Origin: Medicago truncatula
Lineage: Eukaryota > Streptophyta > Magnoliopsida > Fabales > Fabaceae
DNA length: 64,000 nt
Assembly (NCBI RefSeq): GCF_003473485.1
Contig: NC_053046.1
Location: 4,164,001-4,228,000, forward strand
Reading direction: 5' to 3'
The position numbers and the translations under genes are program-made. The notes below the pieces were generated by a model. The model saw nothing but the letters and a program-made list of their open reading frames with translations. It did not search any database and was not told where the DNA came from. This document shows, piece after piece, positions 56,760 through 64,000 of this stretch; position 1 is the stretch's first letter; each line of letters starts with the position of its first letter.

Positions 56760-58123
56760 ATTGGTGGTTTGAATGTTTGTTTGACTCTTGTATGGAACAA
56801 AATTATGAGGCTGAGTTTCCTGAAGTCGTAAGTTTGAACATACATGGTATAAGAGAACTAGGATTTATCTAACACACAAGAACATGACATGTATGTGAAT
56901 TGATAACCGCTAACCCACTGTGTCGACCTTTCCCCGTAAAAAAAATTGTGTATGTGTCTGGAAATGAATTCTCTAAATTCACAACCCTAAATTTAGTCAA
57001 TTTTTTGGGTTTTTTAGGTCATCACCACACCCAACACAATCTCCTTACAATCTCTCTCTTAACTTATATATATTCTTGAGCTGTAAGAGTCTGCAGAAAT
57101 CTCGGAAGGTATTTTGAATAAAAAGAAGTCACTCAAATTGTTTGATCGTGTAGTGTAGAGTTGTAAAATTTGATGAAGTTAAAAGGAGTCAAACTTGTGC
57201 CTTATATAGTATGAGTCAATTCTTACCAAGTTAATCTACCTCTTATCTTGAAATGTGATTTTATGTGATCTTGATTACACTAAGTTTCTACATCGACCTA
57301 ATCACATATTGATCTACATTTGCTTTAACGTCAAGAAAACTGAATACTCCATCATCAAAGAACACTGAATACTTGTGCTTAATTTTTTACTGATTGGTGG
57401 GATTTTCAGTAGCAGCATAGTGAAGATGTCACAGCTTATGCTTTTGCATGCTCTTCTCCTGATCCAGAAAAACAAAAATTATGAGTATTTTGTAGTATCA
57501 TCTTAACCCAATCGTACTAATATTAAAGAGATAACACCATGCTGACCAAAAAAAAAAAAAGAAAGAGATAACTCCCGGTCGTACTATTATTATAATCAAA
57601 TCATGGGGCATAAGCCCCTTTCGCCAAGACAAAAAATGCTTCACGAATAATGGCGGTGACAGATAAAGCTACGTGACACGTTAAGTCTAAAATGCACCCA
57701 ATTTCAATACCTTTGATTTGTTGCTATCTATTCTAAGTTGTTAACTTTTAGATTCCGACTCTGAAAAAGAAAAGAAAAAATGAACCGTTGGTTATTTAAA
57801 CAATATTTCTATCAAGTTATAAGGTGTTATTTTTTAGGGTAAGTTGTAAGGTCTTTTTTCCCTTAGAATCAGAAGGTCGAGATAAATAATAGTAATAGGT
57901 TTTCCAACCTCAAGTTTGTCACACTACCTTTTAAGATATTGTTTACGTTTTTACCAATTATCATGTATGGTTTAGACCTTATTTTCAAAGACAATGTCAA
58001 TGTTTTGTCCTACCTTTCGAAGTATTATCTTTTTTGAATGTAAGTCTTTTACGATTTTGTCATTTATAATAGATTTCGTGTTAGATTGAAAAACGTGAAT
58101 ATTATTTATAAACTACCATTGAC
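56760..58123. other. intergenic region, no supported gene
   Basis: AT-rich, short frames only. A weak B-box-like GTAAGTTTGAACATA near 56829 hints at another old SINE but no A box or duplication was found. Confidence 0.55.
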
Positions 58124-58280
58124 TTTGATTTTTTTTTTCTTTTTTTTGTCAGGTAGCGTAGTTAGAATTCACCTTATAAGGTGAATAAGTGGGGTGTCTG
58201 GGATTCAAACTCCAACCCCTGCATATAACAATGCATTGTTTTTGCAACTGAGCTATGCTTACGGGAACTGATTTTGATTT
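58124..58280 (-). mobile_element. tRNA-derived SINE, minus strand
   Basis: Read on the minus strand it starts near 58272, with A box TAGCTCAGTTGC near 58255 and a B box-like GAGTTTGAATCCC near 58205, then a body and an A-rich tail (T-run on the plus strand, 58129-58148). An 8-bp direct repeat TTTGATTT flanks it (58124-58131, 58273-58280). About 140 bases, similar in size to the SINEs at 6319 and 12817. Confidence 0.8.
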
Positions 58281-58765
58281 CTGAACAATGTGTAACTTTG
58301 TAAATGTATATAACCAATATGAATATCATACATTTAGTTTAGTTAGTAATTGGAACTAGAGTGCGATCGAAAATGGGTCCCTTTATCTTATGACGATAAT
58401 TTTTATTTTTATTTTAAAAAAGGCAATCCGGCCATTGGATGGTTTTACCCTAGATTAATTAGGTTCGCTTTTTTTTAAGGAATTAATTAGGTTAGACTTG
58501 TTTTTGTTTCTTCTTTCTCCCCCACTATTTCCACCAACGAAGCTCTCTCAACTTTTATTCCACCAAGAATAAGAATAAGGGACACATTATTAGAAAAAGT
58601 ATATGGGACGTATATAAAGCTTAAACGATTCACCACATAAAACCACTCTGCAACCTTAACGCTTTTATCTTTGGTACACGTGGCTGACTTAAAGTTAAAG
58701 CTGCCTGGTCCCACAACCATTCTCAAAGGATAATAATTGCATTAGATCTTGTCATCGTCAGCATA

Positions 58766-59458
58766 ATTCGGTTGGAGCATTGATAAATGGACACAAAAAC
58801 CATAACACAAATACGACACCGTATTGTATTCAACTGTTTAATACATAATCAATTTTTTATTTTTTATTTTAATTTCATTTTCTTCTTTCTCGTGCAATCT
58901 CTCTCCCATCATACTCCCTCTCTCTGTCACTGCCATACCTCTCTGATAGGACTGACTTAAACCGCCGCCCATCGGAGACGCGCTCTCTCTCCCTCACACA
59001 GTTCTCTTGCCGACGACCGGCATCGTTTCCGCGTTCTGTCCCCACCGCGTCGTTTCCGCGTTCTCCCACCCCACCGCGTCGTTTCCGCGTTTTCCCCCCA
59101 CCACGTCGTTTCTGATCTACAATCTCAGCTCTGATTCTATATTCATGTGTCTGTGATGTGAATTTAAATTTAAAAATTTGGATTTGTCATTGTTTTGTAG
59201 AGGAGAGAAGAGGAAGATTAGTGTAACGGTATTGGAGAGAAGAAGAAAATTCGAGAAAGAAGTGTGAAAAGGTGATGGTGGAGAAAAGATGAAGGTGTGG
59301 TCGAGAAAAGTCGAGGAAGATTAGTACCGGGTTTTCGAGAGAGGAGAGAGATTGAAGCTACAATTCTGGTTTTAATTAGAGGGGAAATTACAAAACTACC
59401 CCTGATGTCGTTTTTGTGTTTGTATTCTTGTGTTCATCTATCATTTCTGATTCGGTTG
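58766..59458. mobile_element. 675-bp Mutator-like element with GC-rich tandem repeats
   Basis: The body 58775-59449 has imperfect inverted ends (GAGCATTGATAAATGGACAC and complement of CAGAAATGATAGATGAACAC) followed by ACAAAAAC-rich arms. It is flanked by a perfect 9-bp duplication ATTCGGTTG (58766-58774, 59450-59458). The interior is unusually CT/GC-rich and includes three to four tandem copies of a 26- to 30-base unit with the core CGTCGTTTCCGCGTT (59023-59113). This could be captured host DNA (a gene leader). No coding potential is supported. Confidence 0.85.
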
Positions 59459-60063
59459 ATATATACATAAGTTAAAGTTTAAATCATGTACATTTATTCA
59501 TTTTAAAAAGTGAAGTATAATCATTTAACTAAAAAAAAGTATGTACAACCTTTTATTTATGATAAATTCGGTTTTTAAATCAATAGTTTTGTTGTTATTT
59601 GAAAAAATTATTTTTTTATTATTTATGATTATAATAACTAAATCTTATTTACAAATATATCGATACATGTCAACTTATGAGTGTAAATATAGAAACTCCA
59701 TCTTTTATGACACAACTTTGAACACATATCAATAGAAAAAACTTTGAACACGCATATTAATAAAAAAAAAACTTTGAACACAAACTGAAATTGAACTTAC
59801 TAATAATACTTACGCATGCAATTTTATTTTAGAAAATGTTAAAGAATATCTTTATAGCACTTTGTTAAGAAAATTAAAGTATAAATATTTTCTTAAAAAA
59901 CAACGGGAAAGAATATATTCAATGTGTAAAAATTGTTATTTTTCATAATAAAATCTCTGCTTTTTGTTTTCTTCTCAAAATGTTTTTACGACGTTTGTTA
60001 GTAATTTTTTTTTTTAGAACTAGCGCAGTAATCACTTTATGGGGAAAATACTAAAATTTGGCC
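59459..60063. other. AT-rich spacer
   Basis: Very AT-rich, short direct repeats of ACTTTGAACAC near 59715-59780; no gene seen. Confidence 0.6.
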
Positions 60064-60906
60064 TAAGACCACCCCTAATGGCTTGTTGAAAGTAATTTTT
60101 AATATGTTGAAATGATTGGAGAAGCGTATTGAAAATGAGGGAAGAGAAGAGAGGTGATGAAATGATTAAGTATGTTGAAAGTCTGACGCAGGGGGCACGT
60201 GGCGCGACGCCGTTCACCAAGCTGGGCGCGTGTGGGACACGCGCCGACAAGGCGCGTCGCTGGCAGGGAGTAAGCGGAGAGAGAAAAAATTGTGGATAAA
60301 GCTGTGACACGTGGCTTGTTACAATTGTTTGCTTGAATTTTTATCTTCTTAATAATTTGGACTCAATTATTTCATTGCAAATTATTTTATTTTTTTTACC
60401 AAAATTCGTGATTTTTTTTCTCTACAAATAGAGACTTGGATCATTTGATTTGGACACAGAAAAAAAAATCAAATTTTTCACTCTCTTAATCTTATTATTA
60501 GCATTTCTTTTGAAGTTTTAGTCTTTGTTTAGTGAAATGGATCCCAATAATAATCAATTCAACACCCAAAATTCTTCTGAAATTTAATTTTATAATTTCA
60601 TTGTTAATTGTATTATTTTAAAACCCAAAATTCTTCTGATCCAAAAAAACTAAAAAATAAATAGTTAATTGTAATATTTTAATTTAATTATAATCGATAA
60701 TTTTAGGTAATTATAAAAACAAAAATATAAAATTAAATAAGAATAAGAAATAAAAGGTGGTAGGGTAGAGTGTTGAATGAAAAAACCATTGGAGAGGTAA
60801 AAATTGAATGGGTGTTGAATTATGAGAAAATGATGTGAAGTGTTGGGAATTGAAAAAGTGGGTGTTGAAGGGTATTGAAAATTTGTAACCATTGCACATG
60901 GTCTAA
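60064..60906 (+). mobile_element. PIF/Harbinger-like non-autonomous element
   Basis: The body 60067-60903 has ends GACCACCCCTAATGG and complement of GACCATGTGCAATGG, flanked by the triplet TAA on both sides (60064-60066, 60904-60906), the duplication used by PIF/Harbinger transposons. Inside, the ATG at 60538 starts MDPNNNQFNTQNSSEI and stops. This is the opening style of the Myb-like accessory protein that Harbinger elements encode, so the element is a shrunken derivative. A GC-rich patch lies at 60182-60272. Confidence 0.72.
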
Positions 60907-62192
60907 GACAAGCTGTTGAACTTGAGTTTTAACCGGACCCACCTAGGATGTGTGTTACCTCACCACGATGTTTTTCCAATTTTTTTTTTTGTTTTGAAGA
61001 AACGATATAAGTTTGGCTTAATTACACTTTTGATCCTCGTGTTTTGGGCTATTTACAAAAATGGTCATGCCTTTTTAAAACAGAACAAAGTTGTCCTTTA
61101 GTTATCATTTTTGTTGCATTTTTCGTCCTACCCCCATTTTATCCTCCAAAAATGCATATGTGGCAGATTTTTAACTGATGTAGCAAATAAAACACCTATA
61201 TGGGACAGCATATTGTAAGGACTCATTAAAAAATATTAAAAAAAATAAATTTAGAAAGAAAAAAAAAAGCACATTTAATAATAATTTAAGAATTACAACT
61301 TTAACAAAATTGAAGATTAAAAAATATTACAAATGCATCCATGGAAATTGTAATATCAAATTAAAAAAATTGGGTTTCCAAATAAAATAAAAAATCCTAC
61401 AATATTCATCTTCTTCAATCTTCATCTTCAAACTCATTTTCTTCTCTCTCATCTTACCTCACTCCTGAAATCAAAGAGGGGAAATGGGTAGCATCAAAAA
61501 GGTTCATGTCTCATGATTAGCATAAACCCAAATCCAAATCTGAAATCATTGTTTTTTACTGATAAGAAAATCGGTGGCATCAAATTAGAAGAAGAAGATG
61601 AAATCCAAATCCGAATCTGAAACGATTTCTTTAGAAGATAAAGATGAAGTGTTGTTCTTCTTTGTGTCTTTAAAGTTGCAGGAGGAAATCTTTCTTTTGT
61701 TTGTGAAATGAGTTTGGGTGTGGGATTCGACCATGTTTGTTTGGTGCGAAAACTGCAGAATAAGAAGCGGAGGAGAGTGAAGAAGAAGATGATTCGGCCA
61801 TGTTTGTGAAATGGTTAACTTATTCAATGAGTTCATAGGGATGAACAATATTATGTGAATTGATGTGTGTTGCAGGTTGTGCGTAAGCCAACACATCAAG
61901 CACGCTGCTCTCTTAACTTCCACAATCATGAGCAAGGCCAAATGTGAAGCTATTCCGCCGTTGTCGCCGCTATGGTTATTTCGCGAACGTCGTCTTCGTT
62001 AGGAATGGAATGGAATGGAATGGAAGCCATGTCTATTTGTTTTCTGGGTTGGTGATGTTTATTGTTTTGTGTTGCGTTTTTTATTTTGCACCAGATCTGG
62101 AATAAAGAAAGAGATGGTTGAAGGAGTGACTGAGGGAGATGCATTGCTATAGCAATTAAAAAGATTCTGAAATGTTTTAATCAATTTTCGAT

Positions 62193-62998
62193 TAAGGCTC
62201 TCTTTGATAAAAATAGCGGATAGCTGCTAGCTGATAGCTTTTAGCTGATAAGCTAACTGAAGTGTTTGGTAAAAATAGCGGTTCAACTAGCTGATAAATG
62301 TAAAATGACATAAAGGATATTCTTAATTCATAATAAAAATTATATCATTAATTAAAGTATTTGTAATTTTGTAAACTAATTTTTCTTTAAAAAAATACTT
62401 TAAATTTATTAATTTAATATATCCTATGTATTATAAATTAAATTAAATTTTATTCACTAAAATTTTATCTTATATTTATTATCATTTAAGTGTTTCCACT
62501 TTATAAAAAAAATAACATTTACCTCAAAAACAAAAAAAAAAGTAGCACTAATAGAATAATACTAATAACAGAGAATAAAGAAAATAACACTTACCTCAAA
62601 AAAAAAAAGTAACACTAATAGAATAATAGTATTTTGTTTCGTAAAAAAAAAAACGAAGGTATATATTTTTTCAAAAAAAAAAAGACCAGTTGATATATAT
62701 ACAAAAATTGAAATAAAGGGATAGTAGTCTTTATTACGTAGCTTATTATAAAAATTATAATGGATAAAAATACAATTTACATGAAATAATAAGGGTAAAA
62801 TTGGAAGAAAAAGTGAGAAGCTATAAGCTCAAACGCTACTTGGAATAGCTTCTGAAAAATAGCTTATAAGCTCGTGAAATAAGCTATAAGCTCATGGTGA
62901 AAAAGTGTTACCAAACAGAACTTTTTTTGTCAAACGAGCTTATAAGCTATAAGCTAAAAGCTAAAAGCTCTTTTTTGAGTTAACCAAACAGACCCTAA
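62193..62998. mobile_element. 800-bp PIF/Harbinger-like MITE (nested)
   Basis: The body 62196-62995 starts GGCTCTCTTTGATAAAAA and ends in the complement of GGGTCTGTTTGGTTAA, with TAA on both sides. Subterminal AGCTTATAAGCT-type words are repeated many times in both orientations and could fold extensively. Non-coding. Confidence 0.8.
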
Positions 62999-63088
62999 AA
63001 AAATTGATTTTGGGAGATTTATTTGTAAAATGTGTCCTTATTAAATGAGTTTTTTTTTTCTCTCAAAAAAATTAAATGTTTTTTCAAA

Positions 63089-63374
63089 GGTTAATGGTGT
63101 TTTAGCCCCTGTAATATAGGTCATTTTTTGTTTTCTCCCTGTAAAATATTTTTTTTGATTTACCCCCTGTAAAAAAATTTTTTTTTTTTAATACCCCTCT
63201 AATAGGTCATAAAAAAACGAAAAAATTCTTCAAAAAAAAAATAAAGTCGTTTTTTTATGACCTATTAAGGGGTATTCCAAAAAAAATAAAATTACAGGGG
63301 GTAAATCAAAAAAAATATTTTACAGGGGAAAACCAAAAATGACCTATATTACAGGGGGTAAAATACCATTAACC
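63089..63374. mobile_element. hairpin MITE (nested)
   Basis: The ends GGTTAATGGTGTTTTAGCCCC and their complement pair over nearly the whole length (arms with CAGGGGGTAAA-type words), leaving an A/T-rich loop around 63215-63245. It is inside the 2.6-kb element and next to the 800-bp element. No clear target duplication. Confidence 0.7.
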
Positions 63375-63670
63375 CCTTTTTTAATGAGTCTTTACAAAAA
63401 TAAAAAATTGATTTGATGACATGTAAATGTTATTTTCCATGTATGCAGTGCCACCTATGGGCTCTTTTGGACACATCAACGTTTTTGAAGGGCAAAATGG
63501 GGGTAGGACGAAAAATGCAATAAAAATGATAACTGAATGACAATTTTGTTCTGTTTTAAAAGGGCATGACCATTTTCGTGAGAAGCCCAAAACACGAGGA
63601 CCAAAAGTGTAATTAAGCTTATATGTTTCTACATTTTATATAATCTTTTTTTAGTGATACATTTTACTTC

Positions 63671-64000
63671 TTTTTTTTTTTTGAAAAGGCAAATATTATT
63701 CTCGTCGAGATTATGCAAGACGCACAAAAAGCTTGCGGATGGGAAGAAAAAAATACAATAAGGTGCCGCATATAGACGAAAACACCTACACGCCTAAAAA
63801 ACAACCCAAAACCAAAGAAGGCCTCAAATAATGATGTTGTAATATACATGAATAAACAACATGCATACCACTGCCTCACCAATGAAAAGCCCCCAGTAAC
63901 CAAGTTGCTGATCAACCACACAAGAACGCTAGTGCACAGCCAACAGCCCAGAGGCAACACGCGCTGTCAGCAGAAGAGGAATCCTGGACCTGCATAATCG
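63671..64000 (-). mobile_element. probable 3' end of a LINE (minus strand), cut by the window edge
   Basis: Read on the minus strand the sequence is G/T-rich with many TTGG/GTTT words, ends with AATATTTGCCTTTTC and then a run of about 12 A (T-run 63671-63682 on the plus strand). This is the look of the 3' untranslated end of plant L1-type LINEs. The upstream part is outside the window, so there is no coding evidence. Confidence 0.5.

Larger units (their letters stand above)
61006..63628. mobile_element. 2.6-kb Mutator-like element with long inverted ends
   Basis: The body 61015-63619 has inverted ends of about 150 bases, starting GCTTAATTACACTTTTG and including AAAACAGAACAAA and CGTCCTACCCCCATTTT. 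The 9-base flanks TATAAGTTT (61006-61014) and TATATGTTT (63620-63628) match in eight positions. No transposase. The central part (about 61400-62160) has a less AT-rich, possibly captured sequence including short GGAAT tandem repeats near 62004-62023. Two later insertions lie inside (62196-62995, 63089-63374). Confidence 0.82.

Noticed and set aside
58487-58726. Minus-strand frame of 79 codons
   Set aside because: Starts at a non-ATG codon, no domain, no conserved-looking sequence, and ends in low-complexity DNA.
63664-63960. Hydrophobic minus-strand frame of 98 codons
   Set aside because: G/T-rich sequence ending in a poly(A) run gives a false membrane-protein look; better read as a LINE 3' end.
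1-64000. CRISPR array, bacterial operon or ribosome-binding sites
   Set aside because: The window is plant nuclear DNA with spliced genes; no regularly spaced direct repeats of CRISPR type were seen.

Overview
The window is AT-rich nuclear DNA of a flowering plant, most likely a legume and probably Medicago or a close relative. This rests on intron-containing genes with plant-type splice sites, plastid-targeted proteins, a nuclear tRNA, and a dense mix of Mutator-like, Stowaway, PIF/Harbinger and SINE insertions. The species call is an inference, since no database could be searched. Every spliced gene model below was built by hand and keeps an open frame across all its exon joins.

Layout. 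1-7440: gene-poor, with a possible old copia-type LTR remnant, a Stowaway hairpin and a tRNA-derived SINE. 7624-9270: intronless chloroplast phospholipase A1-Igamma. 9630-9925: RNase H-like remnant. 10515-10780: tiny one-helix membrane protein. 11474-20460: tandem duplication. Two FAD monooxygenase genes (both minus) are each followed upstream by the head of a BAHD-type acyltransferase; the first acyltransferase copy keeps only about 33 coding bases, the second (20459-21827) is a full gene whose catalytic HxxxD motif is gone. 23209-27805: glycine-rich/coiled-coil protein of unknown function with two possible 3' ends. 28111-29285: Mutator-like element with a perfect 9-bp target duplication. 30759-31127 (minus): classical arabinogalactan protein. 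33616-36774: plastid ribosomal protein L19 with nested Stowaway elements in its last intron. 37102-37172 (minus): tRNA-Lys(UUU).

37905-45667 is one large Mutator-like transposon (minus strand). It encodes a FAR1-type zinc-binding region, a DDE transposase and an OTU cysteine-protease-like domain. It was later split by a 3.0-kb solo LTR (40711-43741, 5-bp target duplication) and a small hairpin element. 46761-50483: VAP27-type ER membrane tether. 51840-52560: LINE remnant. 54081-55958: Bax inhibitor 1. From 56 kb to the end there is no supported gene. That part holds a short solo LTR, a SINE, a 675-bp Mutator-like element with GC-rich tandem repeats, a PIF/Harbinger-like element, and a 2.6-kb Mutator-like element that itself hosts two smaller elements.

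How the genes relate. The ordinary genes are unrelated housekeeping or stress genes: plastid lipid hydrolysis, plastid translation, ER-membrane contact and cell-death control. The only functional-looking neighbourhood is the head-to-head monooxygenase/acyltransferase pair, duplicated as a unit. The most unusual items are the transposase-OTU element with repeated palindromes at both ends, the duplication with reciprocal empty insertion sites, the GC-AG intron in a catalytically degenerate acyltransferase, and the alternative C-termini of the glycine-rich protein.
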